A stretch of 64,000 nucleotides of DNA from CAYQMF01 sp964418595 (GCA_964418595.1 CAYQMF010000023.1:1-64000); one strand, 5' to 3'. Positions 43,573 to 52,872 are shown, numbered from the stretch's first letter. Notes: a model not told the origin generated them from the letters alone. Numbers and translations are program-made.

Positions 43573-44201
43573 CGCCGACCTCGCTCGAGCCACGCGCGCA
43601 GCAGCGCCGACCCGGCCGGCCCCGACAGCTCCGGGTGGAACTGGCACGCGAGTGCCTTGCCGCGCTCGATGGCGGCGACGAACCGACCGCCGTAGTCGGC
43701 GTGCGCGGCCTGCCAGCCGGCCGGGGCCTCGCGCAGGCAATACGAGTTGGCGAAGTAGAAGGACCCCGCGCGCAGCATCGCCGCGCCGGGGGTCGGCGTG
43801 ATCGCATTCCAGCCGAGCTGGGGGACCTTCAGCGGCCCGGGCGGCGCCTGCGCCGCGAGCCGCGTGACCTGCAGCGGCAGCGCGCCGAGGCCCGCCACGC
43901 CGGGCGACTCGTCGCTCGCCGCCGCGAGGAGCTGCATGCCGAGGCAGATGCACAGCAGCGGCGCGCCGGTCATGAGGCGGTGGCGCAACGGCCCCACGAG
44001 ACGGTTCGCGCGGAGCGCTTCCATCGCCGCGCCGAAGGCGCCGACGCCCGGGAGGACGAGGTACTTCGCGCGGCCGACCACGGCTTCGTCGGTCGTGAGC
44101 TCGACGTGCGCGTGCAGTCGCCCGAACGCGGCTCGCACGGAGGCGACGTTGGCAGTGCCGGTGGCGATCACGGTCACCTTCTCGGCGAAGTCGAGGATCA
44201 T
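43569..44201 (-). CDS. hisH: Imidazole glycerol phosphate synthase subunit HisH
   Basis: 210-residue class I glutamine amidotransferase. The nucleophile Cys lies in PLLCICLGMQLL (about 84), the oxyanion strand in LPGVGAFGAAM, and the His-Glu pair in CQFHPELSGPAG. It supplies ammonia to HisF. Stop and start codons overlap with hisF and hisB by 4 nt each. Confidence 0.95.
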   Translation of the reverse strand: MILDFAEKVTVIATGTANVASVRAAFGRLHAHVELTTDEAVVGRAKYLVLPGVGAFGAAMEALRANRLVGPLRHRLMTGAPLLCICLGMQLLAAASDESPGVAGLGALPLQVTRLAAQAPPGPLKVPQLGWNAITPTPGAAMLRAGSFYFANSYCLREAPAGWQAAHADYGGRFVAAIERGKALACQFHPELSGPAGSALLRAWLERGRR

Positions 44202-44794
44202 CGCAGCGTGCCCTTGGTGCTCGGGACGTCCGTCGCGCGGCCGCTGCGCGCGACGGCGGCGCGCAGCGCGAGCGCCGTGGCCTTGAAGGCCGCCTCGGCG
44301 CGGTGGTGGTCGTTCTCGCCCTTCAACACGTCGACGTGCAGGGTCATGCGCGCGGCGATGGCGAGCGAGCGCAGGAAGTGGGCGAGGTTCTCGCAGGCGA
44401 CGTCGCCGAGCTTCTCGCGGCGCAGGCCGAGGTCGACGTATGGGCCAGGGCGCCCGGAGAGATCGACGACGGCGCGGGCGAGCGCTTCGTCGAGCGGCGC
44501 GTAGGCGTGGCCGAAGCGGGCGATGCCCTTGCGATCCGCGAGCGCGGCATCGAGCGCCGCGCCGAGCGCGAGCGCGCTGTCTTCGACGGTGTGGTGGTCG
44601 TCGACGTGGAGATCGCCCTTCGCTGTGAGCGTGAGGTCGAAGCCCGCGTGCTTGCCGAGCGCGGCGAGCATGTGGTCGAGGAAGGCGAGCCCGGTGCGCG
44701 CGTCGACGGAACCTTCGCCATCGAGCGTGAGCGAGAGGTCGACGTCGGTCTCGCGCGTGGTCCGACGGAGTGTGTGCGTGCGCGGGGTGTTCAT
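44198..44794 (-). CDS. hisB: Imidazoleglycerol-phosphate dehydratase HisB
   Basis: 198 residues of monofunctional IGPD type. Metal-binding motifs: LAFLDHMLAALGKHAGFD, DDHHTVEDSALALG and ENDHHRAEAAFKATA. It converts imidazole glycerol phosphate to imidazole acetol phosphate. It overlaps hisH and hisC/HAD by ATGA junctions. The phosphatase half found in E. coli HisB is not here; the HAD domain at the end of the preceding gene may replace it. Confidence 0.95.
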   Translation of the reverse strand: MNTPRTHTLRRTTRETDVDLSLTLDGEGSVDARTGLAFLDHMLAALGKHAGFDLTLTAKGDLHVDDHHTVEDSALALGAALDAALADRKGIARFGHAYAPLDEALARAVVDLSGRPGPYVDLGLRREKLGDVACENLAHFLRSLAIAARMTLHVDVLKGENDHHRAEAAFKATALALRAAVARSGRATDVPSTKGTLR

Positions 44795-46527
44795 GGGAGG
44801 AGGCGATCGAGATCGGCGGTGCGGTCGAGGACGTGGGGTGCGCCCGCGGCGTGCAGCGCCGCAGCGAGGTCTGGATCCGGGTCGCCCGGTGGACGCACGC
44901 CGAGGGGCAGCACGCCAGCGGCGCGAGCGGCGCGCACGTCGTCGACGGTGTCGCCGAGCATCCACGCGGTGTCGACGCGCAGCCGCTGGAGCGCAAGGCG
45001 CACCGGCGCCGGGTCGGGCTTGAGCGGGCCATCCTCGCGGCACACGACGGCGGCGAAGAGGTCGGCGATCGCGTGGTGTTCCAGGAAGCGGGCGGCGTCG
45101 GCGCGCGGGCGACCGGTGACGACTGCGAGCGGGAGGCGCTGCGCCCAGCGCGACAGGGTCGCGCGGTCGACGAGGAGCGACTCGTTGCGCCACAGGCCGG
45201 GTACGTCGCCCTCGCCCTGATAGAGCCGCTCGAACGCCGCCGTCACCTCGGCGAGCGTCGCGTGGGCGCCGCGCGCGCGCACGAGACGCCAGGTGAGGTC
45301 CCAGTCGTCGTTGGCGGAGCCTTCGCGCTTGGCAGCGGCCACGTCCTCGCCGGTGAGCACGACGCCGAAGGTGCGCGCGGTGGCGACGATGGCCTGGCGA
45401 TACGAGCCAGAGACGTCGGCGAGCACGCCGTCCATGTCGAGGAGCAGCGCCTGCGGGCGGAGCGCCGTGTGCAGGGCGTGGCTGAGGCGGGCGAAGGCCG
45501 CGGCGTCCCCGGGGCAGGTGATGCGCAGGGCATCGCCGAGGCGCGGGTCGCCGGGGAAGGCGCGGATCGCGACGCCGAGGCCGGCGACGAGGTCGCGCAC
45601 GCGGGCCGCCTGCGGATGCCGCGCGAACACGAAGTTGGCCTGACTGCGCGTCGGCACGTCGACGCCGAGGCCTTCGAGCTGCTGTCGCAACGCGGCGACC
45701 TCATGGCGCACGCGCACAACGAACCCCGCCACGTCGGCGGCGTCGTCGAGCCGCGCCCGAGCCATCGCGAGCGACGGCCCGGCCACCGGATACGGACTCG
45801 CGGTGGCGCGGAGGGCGGCGATCACCGCAGGCGGTCCGAGCACGTAACCGACGCGGCACCCGGCCAGCCCCCACGCCTTCGAGAAGGTGCGCGTCACCAC
45901 CGCGTTCGGCATGGCGAGCGCGGCGTCGGTGATGTCGTCGTCGGCGAACTCCGCATAGGCCGCGTCGACGACGAGGAGCGCACGGGGAGCGGCGAGGGCG
46001 AGGCGCTTCAGGTCGGTGCGGGTGGCGACCGCGCCGGTGGGGTTGTTGGGGGACACCACGAACACGATCTGCGTCGCAGGGTCGACCGTGGCCAGCACTG
46101 CGCTCGTGGGGTACGGGCCGGCGGGCCAAGCCACCCTGTGCACCTTCGTGCCGGCGAGTGCGAGGTAGCGCGGCAGCATCGCGAAGGTAGGCTCCGGGAG
46201 GATGGCGTTGCCACGCGGGTCGGCGAACGCGCGGCAGATGCGATCGAGCGCTTCGTCGGCGCCGGCGGTGACGATGCAGGCGTCGGCCGCCGCGCCATGG
46301 CGGGCGGCGAGGGTCGCCTCGAGGGCGGCGGCGTCGGGATAGGCGTGCAGGAGGGCGCGCGCCCGCGGGGCGAGATCGCGGAGCAGGGCTGCGTCGGGCC
46401 ACGAGCCCTCGTTGCCGTCGAGGCGCAGGTCGACCGGACACGGCAACGGCGGCGCCGCGTAGGCGCGCACCGCGGCGAGGCGGGCGATGGGGCTCGGACC
46501 CGTGATGTCGCTGCGCGGCGGGCTCAT
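44791..46527 (-). CDS. Histidinol-phosphate aminotransferase HisC fused to a HAD-superfamily phosphatase
   Basis: 578 residues. HisC-type fold-I aminotransferase at about 1-355: SPNNPTGA (159-166), the PLP lysine Lys217 in RTFSKAWGLAGCRVGY, and RSQANFVFAR. A HAD phosphatase at about 358-578: DMDGVLADV with Asp364/Asp366, VVTGRPRADAARFLEHH, DGPLKPDPAPVRLAL and MLGDTVDDVRAARAAG. HisC makes histidinol phosphate. The HAD part is the best candidate in this operon for histidinol-phosphate phosphatase, the only step otherwise unassigned. Related fusions may occur elsewhere. ATGA overlaps on both sides. Confidence 0.88.
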   Translation of the reverse strand: MSPPRSDITGPSPIARLAAVRAYAAPPLPCPVDLRLDGNEGSWPDAALLRDLAPRARALLHAYPDAAALEATLAARHGAAADACIVTAGADEALDRICRAFADPRGNAILPEPTFAMLPRYLALAGTKVHRVAWPAGPYPTSAVLATVDPATQIVFVVSPNNPTGAVATRTDLKRLALAAPRALLVVDAAYAEFADDDITDAALAMPNAVVTRTFSKAWGLAGCRVGYVLGPPAVIAALRATASPYPVAGPSLAMARARLDDAADVAGFVVRVRHEVAALRQQLEGLGVDVPTRSQANFVFARHPQAARVRDLVAGLGVAIRAFPGDPRLGDALRITCPGDAAAFARLSHALHTALRPQALLLDMDGVLADVSGSYRQAIVATARTFGVVLTGEDVAAAKREGSANDDWDLTWRLVRARGAHATLAEVTAAFERLYQGEGDVPGLWRNESLLVDRATLSRWAQRLPLAVVTGRPRADAARFLEHHAIADLFAAVVCREDGPLKPDPAPVRLALQRLRVDTAWMLGDTVDDVRAARAAGVLPLGVRPPGDPDPDLAAALHAAGAPHVLDRTADLDRLLP

Positions 46528-47393
46528 GGCACGATCTGCGCGCACGCCGTCACGACGATGTCGCTGCCGCCGGACGCGCGCAGCTTCGGGATCAGGGTCG
46601 GCAGGTCGCGCCGCGGCACCGCCGCACGCACGGCGAAGCCGGCGTCGTGGGCGAGCTGAGCCACCGTCGGCTCGCGCATGCAGGGGAGGACGGCGCACAC
46701 GGATTCGAGGCGGTCCTTGCCGACGTTGAGTTCGATCATGACGCGCTGGCGGGCGTCGAGGACGGAGCGCAGCAGCATCACGAGATCGTCGATGCGGGCG
46801 CGCTTGCTCGCGTCGGCGACGGCGCGGCGACTGGCGTAGAGCCGGGTCGACGACGCCATGACCTCGCCGACCTCGACGAGCTGGTTGGCGCGCAGCGTCG
46901 AGCCGGTCGCGACGAGGTCGACGATGAGGTCGGCATCCTCCGGGGGGAAGACCTCCGTCGCGCCGTAGGAGCGCACGAATGCGGCATCGAGACCGCGCGC
47001 GTCGATCCACGCCCGGGTCAGGCGCTCGAACTCGGAGGCGACCACGAGGCGGCGACGGGGCAGGTGACCTTCGACCAGGAGCGAGGTCGGCGCCGCCGCG
47101 ACGACGCGCACCGGGTCGAGGCCCGTGTCGAGCAGCTCGACGAGGTCACCATCCAGCTCCGCGACCCAATCGGCGCCTGTGAAGCCGACATCGCGCGTGC
47201 CCGCGTGCAGCATCTCGACGATGTTCTGCGGCTTGAGGAGCTTGACGTCGGTCTGTGGGAGCGAGCAGCGCGGGCGGTAGCCGCGGGCGCCGACGTCGAC
47301 GTGCAGGCCCGCGTCGCGCAGCAACGCGAGCAGACCGTCGAGCATGCGTCCCTTGGGGACGGCGAGGCGGAGGGTGTCGGGATCGTGATCCAT
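46524..47393 (-). CDS. hisG: ATP phosphoribosyltransferase HisG (long form)
   Basis: 289 residues. Catalytic domain: RLAVPKGRMLDGLLALLRDAG, DVGFTGADWVAEL, the PRPP-type loop DLVATGSTLRANQL. The C-terminal part (about 215-289) is the ACT-like allosteric domain of long-form HisG (VMIELNVGKDRLESVCAVLPCMREPT), so feedback by histidine is expected. First gene of the operon. TATGCC at 47404-47399 lies just 5 nt before the ATG, which would make a leaderless or very short-leader transcript. Confidence 0.96.
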   Translation of the reverse strand: MDHDPDTLRLAVPKGRMLDGLLALLRDAGLHVDVGARGYRPRCSLPQTDVKLLKPQNIVEMLHAGTRDVGFTGADWVAELDGDLVELLDTGLDPVRVVAAAPTSLLVEGHLPRRRLVVASEFERLTRAWIDARGLDAAFVRSYGATEVFPPEDADLIVDLVATGSTLRANQLVEVGEVMASSTRLYASRRAVADASKRARIDDLVMLLRSVLDARQRVMIELNVGKDRLESVCAVLPCMREPTVAQLAHDAGFAVRAAVPRRDLPTLIPKLRASGGSDIVVTACAQIVP

Positions 47394-47625
47394 GGTGAGG
47401 CATAGCGGTGGCCTTCCCGGATCGGTGTCCCTGGAAACAGCGACGCCGACCCAGGCGGGCCGGCGTGGCAGGATTCGCGTGCGAAGCCGCCGTCAGCCAG
47501 CCCAGGGGGCGTGGTGGTGATGGCGGTGGTGGTGCGCGCGGGGAGTCATGGCGTGGCGGAGTGTGGCAGCAGCACGCGACGCGGTCAAGGGCCGCGTGCG
47601 CGCGAGGCGCGCGAGGTGGGACACG

Positions 47626-48629
47626 GGTCAGGCGAGGGCTTCGTCCAGCGTCGGCGCGGTGAGGACGAGGCGGGTCCAGCGGTCCAGGTCATCCGCGGTG
47701 CCGCGGGTCAGGCGTTCGAGTGCACCGGCGGGCAGGGGACCGAACCGGGCTTCGAGCTGTTGGCGCAGGGTGTGGACTCGGCCTTCGGCGCGGCCTTCGG
47801 CGAGCAGTGTCTCGGCGAGAGTCATGATCGTCTCCTGGGTTTCGGGGCCCGCCTGGCGCAGTGCGCGCTGCATGCGCTGCGGGGTGGTCTGAGCGACGAA
47901 GCCAACATAGCGGAGCACGGCGAAGAGCGCATCGTGCCCGGCGGGCGCACTGCGGACCTCGCGGACCACGTCGGCCAGCCGGGCGAGTTCGGCGTCGGGG
48001 TCCTCCGCGTCGCGGATGCGCTGCAGGCACAGCAGCGTCAGGCGAGCGAGAGCGGAGGCGGCACGCGTGCGCAGAGCCTCCGGCGGGACCTGCGTGAGGT
48101 CGTCGAGCACGAAGCGGAAGTCCGGTACGAAGGACGCGATCGCCGCGCGCAGGTCTGCGGGCAGGCCAGCTGCGTCGAGGCCCGGCGCAAACAGGTGGGC
48201 GAGGTCCGTCGGGGCGTGCCAGCCATGGTCGCCGTGGTGGACCACCACCGGGATGATCGGCGTGAGCCGACCCTCGGTGCGCATCTCGTGCTCCCAGATG
48301 CGCGTCTGGTAGCGCAGCAGGTCGAGCGGCAGGCAACCCTGGTCATGGCTGCGATGCTCGAACAGGATGTGCAGCCACACCCGCCGGCCCGCGAGCATGC
48401 ATGTGTAGAGCAGATCGGCGTGGTGCTGTGCCAGGTCGCGATCGACCTCGCTACCCGACACCAGCACCAGCGAATCCCAATCGATGGCGTGCACGAGCAC
48501 CGTCGGCAGCAGCACCCGCAGGAGACTGCCCGCGTGCTCGGGCGTGCCGAACGTGAACTTGAAGAGTGCGTCGTGTGGACTGACCACGCAGTCCCTGTGG
48601 CCACGAACGCCCGGGCGGTGACACGAGAA
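47626..48629. repeat. Tandem direct repeat, unit 1 (about 1,004 bp)
   Basis: Nearly identical to 48652-49655 with a period of 1,026 bp, the 22-bp spacer being 48630-48651. Each unit holds one whole Rpn-family gene. By eye the copies differ only near the gene's 5' end. Confidence 0.9.
47628..48587 (-). CDS. Rpn/transposase_31-family nuclease, copy 1
   Basis: 319 residues from a GTG (MVSPHDALFKFTFG). The family signature is visible: HDALFKFTFGTPEHAGSLLR, then YTCMLAGRRVWLHILFEHRSHDQGC with the PD-(D/E)xK-like Glu-His core, LLRYQTRIWEHE, and IIPVVVHHGDHGW. Rpn proteins are recombination-promoting DNA nucleases; relatives are often called putative transposases. The C-terminal part ends with a helical LAEGRAEGRVHTLRQQLEARFG tail. 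Copy 2 lies 66 bp upstream in transcription, so both would be read together if a promoter precedes copy 2. Confidence 0.85.
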   Translation of the reverse strand: MVSPHDALFKFTFGTPEHAGSLLRVLLPTVLVHAIDWDSLVLVSGSEVDRDLAQHHADLLYTCMLAGRRVWLHILFEHRSHDQGCLPLDLLRYQTRIWEHEMRTEGRLTPIIPVVVHHGDHGWHAPTDLAHLFAPGLDAAGLPADLRAAIASFVPDFRFVLDDLTQVPPEALRTRAASALARLTLLCLQRIRDAEDPDAELARLADVVREVRSAPAGHDALFAVLRYVGFVAQTTPQRMQRALRQAGPETQETIMTLAETLLAEGRAEGRVHTLRQQLEARFGPLPAGALERLTRGTADDLDRWTRLVLTAPTLDEALA

Positions 48630-48651
48630 ACCCGCGTAGGCACGCGTGCCC

Positions 48652-49655
48652 GGTCAGGCGAGGGCTTCGTCCAGCGTCGGCGCGGTGAGGACGAGGCGGG
48701 TCCAGCGGTCCAGGTCATCCGCGGTGCCGCGGGTCAGGCGTTCGAGTGCACCGGCGGGCAGGGGACCGAACCGGGCTTCGAGCTGTTGGCGCAGGGTGTG
48801 GACTCGGCCTTCGGCGCGGCCTTCGGCGAGCAGTGTCTCGGCGAGAGTCATGATCGTCTCCTGGGTTTCGGGGCCCGCCTGGCGCAGTGCGCGCTGCATG
48901 CGCTGCGGGGTGGTCTGAGCGACGAAGCCAACATAGCGGAGCACGGCGAAGAGCGCATCGTGCCCGGCGGGCGCACTGCGGACCTCGCGGACCACGTCGG
49001 CCAGCCGGGCGAGTTCGGCGTCGGGGTCCTCCGCGTCGCGGATGCGCTGCAGGCACAGCAGCGTCAGGCGAGCGAGAGCGGAGGCGGCACGCGTGCGCAG
49101 AGCCTCCGGCGGGACCTGCGTGAGGTCGTCGAGCACGAAGCGGAAGTCCGGTACGAAGGACGCGATCGCCGCGCGCAGGTCTGCGGGCAGGCCAGCTGCG
49201 TCGAGGCCCGGCGCAAACAGGTGGGCGAGGTCCGTCGGGGCGTGCCAGCCATGGTCGCCGTGGTGGACCACCACCGGGATGATCGGCGTGAGCCGACCCT
49301 CGGTGCGCATCTCGTGCTCCCAGATGCGCGTCTGGTAGCGCAGCAGGTCGAGCGGCAGGCAACCCTGGTCATGGCTGCGATGCTCGAACAGGATGTGCAG
49401 CCACACCCGCCGGCCCGCGAGCATGCATGTGTAGAGCAGATCGGCGTGGTGCTGTGCCAGGTCGCGATCGACCTCGCTACCCGACACCAGCACCAGCGAA
49501 TCCCAATCGATGGCGTGCACGAGCACCGTCGGCAGCAGCACCCGCAGGAGACTGCCCGCGTGCTCGGGCGTGCCGAACGTGAACTTGAAGAGTGCGTCGT
49601 GCGGACGGACCACGCGGTCCCTGTGGCCACGAACGCCCGTACGGTGACACGAGAA
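48652..49655. repeat. Tandem direct repeat, unit 2 (about 1,004 bp)
   Basis: Second unit of the tandem pair. Differences from unit 1 seen by eye fall in the last about 65 bp (start codon region and 5' flank of the gene), for example CGTACG versus CGGGCG before GACACGAGAA. Confidence 0.9.
48654..49613 (-). CDS. Rpn/transposase_31-family nuclease, copy 2
   Basis: 319 residues, from GTG 49613, apparently identical to copy 1 except residue 3 (Arg instead of Ser). All motifs listed for copy 1 are present. The near-perfect identity means either a very recent tandem duplication or ongoing gene conversion; an assembly artefact is possible but the few differences argue that both copies are real. Confidence 0.85.
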   Translation of the reverse strand: MVRPHDALFKFTFGTPEHAGSLLRVLLPTVLVHAIDWDSLVLVSGSEVDRDLAQHHADLLYTCMLAGRRVWLHILFEHRSHDQGCLPLDLLRYQTRIWEHEMRTEGRLTPIIPVVVHHGDHGWHAPTDLAHLFAPGLDAAGLPADLRAAIASFVPDFRFVLDDLTQVPPEALRTRAASALARLTLLCLQRIRDAEDPDAELARLADVVREVRSAPAGHDALFAVLRYVGFVAQTTPQRMQRALRQAGPETQETIMTLAETLLAEGRAEGRVHTLRQQLEARFGPLPAGALERLTRGTADDLDRWTRLVLTAPTLDEALA

Positions 49656-49672
49656 TCGCGCCGCCCGCCCGC

Positions 49673-50782
49673 CTACTTCGCCGCGGGCCAGCCGCGCAGG
49701 GCGAGGCACGTGGCGATCAGCGGGTCCTCTTCCTTCCACTGGTTGGTCCAGCCCACGACGCTGCCGTCGTCGCGCTGACGGTCACTCCAGGTGGCGACGA
49801 TCGCCGCCTCGCGCGCCGGGTCGGGCGGCAGGAGCGGGAGCACGCGGGCGAGCGCCGCCAGCGAGTACACCCGCAAGGCGCGTTCGTAGCCGTGCGTCGC
49901 CTCCGCAGCGCGCTCGAAGCCGCCGACCTCCGGCACCTTCGCGTGGGCGACGAGCCAGGCGGCGGCGGCCGCACCGGCGGGCGTGCCGCGCTCATCGAGG
50001 GCCGCGAGCGCGGCGAGGCCGTCGCACGTGGTCGACGCATACGGAAGCGCGCGTCCGCTGCCGTCGGCCGCCAGGCCCGCCTTGCTCTGCGCCGGCCCGT
50101 TCACGGGCGAATGCACGAATCCGCCGTGCGAGAGCGGATCGTCAAGGGCCCACACCTGACAGCGGAGCACGAACGTGCGCGCCCGGCGCAGGAGCGGATC
50201 GTCCGCAGCCAGCCCCGCGGCCCGACACGCCTGGATCACCCACGACGTGGTGCCGACGTTCGCGGTCGCGCCGCCGCGTGGCTTGGCGCCGACGACCTTC
50301 CCGAAGTCGAAGCCGCCGTACTCGGGGTCGGCCTCACTCCATCCGGCATCCTCGCTGAGTTGGCGTGTGCGCAGGAATGCGACGAGCCGCTCCGCCACGC
50401 CTTCGTGCTCCTTCGGGTGCAGGCGACCGAGAACCCACAGCCAGCAGGCCGCGGTGTAGGTCGGGTAGTCGACGGTCGCGTCGTCGCCGTGCGGCACCAC
50501 GCCGTGCTGCGCCAGGAAGTCGAGCGCCTTGCCGATCGCCGGCGCCACCGAGCGATGCTGTTCGCGCGGCGCGTGCATCAGGGCCAGCATGGCGAGCGCG
50601 GTGGTCGAGTGACCGGCGCGCAGGATGCTGTCGCGGTGCGAGCGGAAGCTGCCGTCGGGTCGCTGCTGGGCGATGAGCCAGGCGACCGCTGCCCCGGGAC
50701 CCCGGGCCGGCGGGCTGCTGCACGCCGCAACGAGGCTGAACGCGGCGAGCGACGCCGCGCGCGTGAGCCGGCCACCGCTCAT
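49673..50782 (-). CDS. Lipoprotein with prenyltransferase/squalene-cyclase-like alpha toroid
   Basis: 369 residues. Lipoprotein signal with lipobox LVAACSS (Cys about 21). The mature protein has repeated motifs like those of terpenoid cyclase/prenyltransferase toroids: AVAWLIAQQRPDGSFRSHRD, GHSTTALAMLALM, YTAACWLWVLGRL, TSWVIQACRAAGL and YSLAALARVLPLL. The QW-like pattern QxxDGSF occurs (QRPDGSF, QRDDGSV). The catalytic Asp boxes of true cyclases were not recognised, so it may bind rather than convert a ligand. The start overlaps the stop of the VWA gene (ATGA), so both belong to one operon. Confidence 0.8.
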   Translation of the reverse strand: MSGGRLTRAASLAAFSLVAACSSPPARGPGAAVAWLIAQQRPDGSFRSHRDSILRAGHSTTALAMLALMHAPREQHRSVAPAIGKALDFLAQHGVVPHGDDATVDYPTYTAACWLWVLGRLHPKEHEGVAERLVAFLRTRQLSEDAGWSEADPEYGGFDFGKVVGAKPRGGATANVGTTSWVIQACRAAGLAADDPLLRRARTFVLRCQVWALDDPLSHGGFVHSPVNGPAQSKAGLAADGSGRALPYASTTCDGLAALAALDERGTPAGAAAAAWLVAHAKVPEVGGFERAAEATHGYERALRVYSLAALARVLPLLPPDPAREAAIVATWSDRQRDDGSVVGWTNQWKEEDPLIATCLALRGWPAAK

Positions 50783-52872
50783 CGCGCGCGCACGTAGCGG
50801 CCTCCGGACTCCTTCGCCATGCGCTGCAGCATCGCGCTGTCGGTGCCCACGGAGATGCAGTGGATCGTGATCCTGCGGGTCCGATTCCACTTCTGCACCT
50901 CGTTGGCCAGTTCGGCCGGATCGACGATCGTGCCCGCGCTGGGCGAGCCGTCGGTCAGCAGGAAGATCGTGTCGACGAAGGGATCCGCGAAGGCCGCCTG
51001 CAGTGCCGCGTGCACGTTGGTGCCGCCGCCGGAACGCAGCGCCGCCACCGCCGCCTGCAGGATCTTCTTCACGTCGGCTGACGCAGGGGTGAGCTTGGTC
51101 AGCATCGGCGCGACGCCGGACGAGAACGGCAGGACGTTGATGCGGTGCGTGGCGGGCGTGCTGTCGAGCACGCGCGCGAGCTGGCGCTTCGCCTCCATGA
51201 GGCGCGTGCGTTCGTTGCCGGTGCCGATCTTGGCTTCCATGCTGCCGGACGTGTCGACGATGAAGATCGCCGCGTCGCTCACGAGTTCGAGCGAGTAGTA
51301 GGTGCGGGTGTTGCTCTCTTCCGTGGGCGGTGGCTGCGGGTCGTCCTTCGGGGCCGGGGGCAGTTCGAACCACGCCGCGTGGTCGCGCCACCAGGAGTTC
51401 CACTGCAACTCCGTGCGCAAGTGCTGGTCGGTGAGCCAGCGCAACGCCCGCACGACGTCTTCGCGCAGGCGTCCCTTCTCGAGGGGGAGCCTCGCCAGCA
51501 GGAGCGGGATCGACGGGATCGCACGGACCCGCCGCGCGAAGTCATACGCCGCGGCCCGCACCGTCCAGTCGTCGTCGGCGAAGAGCGCGTGCGCCTTGGG
51601 CAGGGTCTCCTGGTCGTCGATGTCGGCCAGGCAATCGAGCGCAATGAGGCGCAGGCCGAGGTCGTCCTGTCCGAAGAGCCCGCGCAGCTCCAGACGCCAG
51701 GCGGGATCCGCGCGCAAGATCGCATGCAAGGCATCGGCGGCGAGGCGCCGGCGCTCGTTCGGCGGCAGTTGCAGGAGGCGGCGCAGGACGGGCGCGGCCT
51801 CCGCGACGCGGCGGGTTCCGAGCGCTGCGAGCGCCGGCTCGACGGCGTCGACGACCTTGCTCTGCGCCAGATCGACGAGGAACGCGTCGGTCTCGGCGGC
51901 CTTGGCCCCGGCCGCGAGCCTCGCGGCGAGCGCGAGTTCCTCGGGGGACTTCCAGTTGGCGCGCTGCGCCACCACCCAGTCGGCGAGGTCCTTGTTGGCA
52001 CGCAGGGCCTTCGCCTGCGAGGCCAGCGCAGCCGACAGCGTGCAGTCGGCGATCGCGGCGCTGGCGAAGAAGACGGCGAAGCGGTCCGGGATGAGGTTGG
52101 CGCCCGCGAGCTGCGCGATGCCCGTGCGCAGGGGCTTCTCGCGATCGCTCTTGGCCGCACGCGCGACCTTCTCCAGGGCGTCGGTGAGTCCCGGCCCGTG
52201 CTGCGCCAGTTGGCGCAGGCCCTCGAGGACGTACTGCGGCAGATCGCCGTCGAGCGCTGTCTGCCGCGCGGGCGTGGTGAGCGGACCCGGGGGTGCCTGG
52301 GCCATCGCGTTGAGGCAGCGATAGCGGTCGAAGGGGACGCCGCGCAGGCTCGCCCTGGCGAGCACGGCCCAGGCCTCGTCGGTCTTCGCCTGCCCCAACG
52401 CGGTGAGGACGGCCTGCTGGTTGGCGGCGCGACTGCGCGCGCCCGTGCGGCCGGTGGCAAACCGGTCGAGCATCTCGGCGAGGGCCTGCACGCCGGGGGG
52501 TCCGCACGCCACCAGCGTGGCGGCAACTGCAGGCGCCAACGCAGGGTCCGGATCCGGGTCGTTCGCGTCGATGACCGCGGCGACGGCCGCGACGAGATCG
52601 TCGTGCGGGTGCCGGGCGATCGCCTGCACCAGCGCGAGGCGAAGGGCCGGCGTCGTCGCGGCCTTCAGCTCCGCGCGCAGGAGCGCGCGGGCGCGGGCGT
52701 CGGCGTTGGCGGCGAGGTCCTCGGCGAGGGCGACGCGTTCTGCCTCCGGACGCTTCATGGCCCGCTGGTACCGGGTGACACCGGTCTCGGGGACCTGCGC
52801 CGCGACGGGTGCCACGGCGAGAAGGAGGACGACGGCGAGGACGCGCACGGGAGCGGGGAGCGACTGTAGCAA
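50779..52872 (-). CDS. Secreted HEAT-repeat and von Willebrand A domain protein
   Basis: 697 residues with a signal peptide (LLLAVAPVAA, then Gln). Residues about 30-500 are helical repeats of HEAT type (ARALLRAELKAATTPALRLALVQAI; DDDWTVRAAAYDFARRVRAIPSIPLLLARL). The C-terminal VWA domain (about 530-697) has an intact MIDAS: IFIVDTSGSMEAK, then a Thr-containing loop and LLTDGSPSAGT. MIDAS domains bind a metal and protein ligands. The gene starts the operon with the lipoprotein. Likely periplasmic or surface complex; partner unknown. Confidence 0.85.
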   Translation of the reverse strand: MLQSLPAPVRVLAVVLLLAVAPVAAQVPETGVTRYQRAMKRPEAERVALAEDLAANADARARALLRAELKAATTPALRLALVQAIARHPHDDLVAAVAAVIDANDPDPDPALAPAVAATLVACGPPGVQALAEMLDRFATGRTGARSRAANQQAVLTALGQAKTDEAWAVLARASLRGVPFDRYRCLNAMAQAPPGPLTTPARQTALDGDLPQYVLEGLRQLAQHGPGLTDALEKVARAAKSDREKPLRTGIAQLAGANLIPDRFAVFFASAAIADCTLSAALASQAKALRANKDLADWVVAQRANWKSPEELALAARLAAGAKAAETDAFLVDLAQSKVVDAVEPALAALGTRRVAEAAPVLRRLLQLPPNERRRLAADALHAILRADPAWRLELRGLFGQDDLGLRLIALDCLADIDDQETLPKAHALFADDDWTVRAAAYDFARRVRAIPSIPLLLARLPLEKGRLREDVVRALRWLTDQHLRTELQWNSWWRDHAAWFELPPAPKDDPQPPPTEESNTRTYYSLELVSDAAIFIVDTSGSMEAKIGTGNERTRLMEAKRQLARVLDSTPATHRINVLPFSSGVAPMLTKLTPASADVKKILQAAVAALRSGGGTNVHAALQAAFADPFVDTIFLLTDGSPSAGTIVDPAELANEVQKWNRTRRITIHCISVGTDSAMLQRMAKESGGRYVRAR

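Noticed and set aside
47626..49655. Tandem Rpn repeats as an insertion sequence
   Set aside because: No terminal inverted repeats or target-site duplications were found, and the pair is simply a tandem duplication with a 22-bp spacer.
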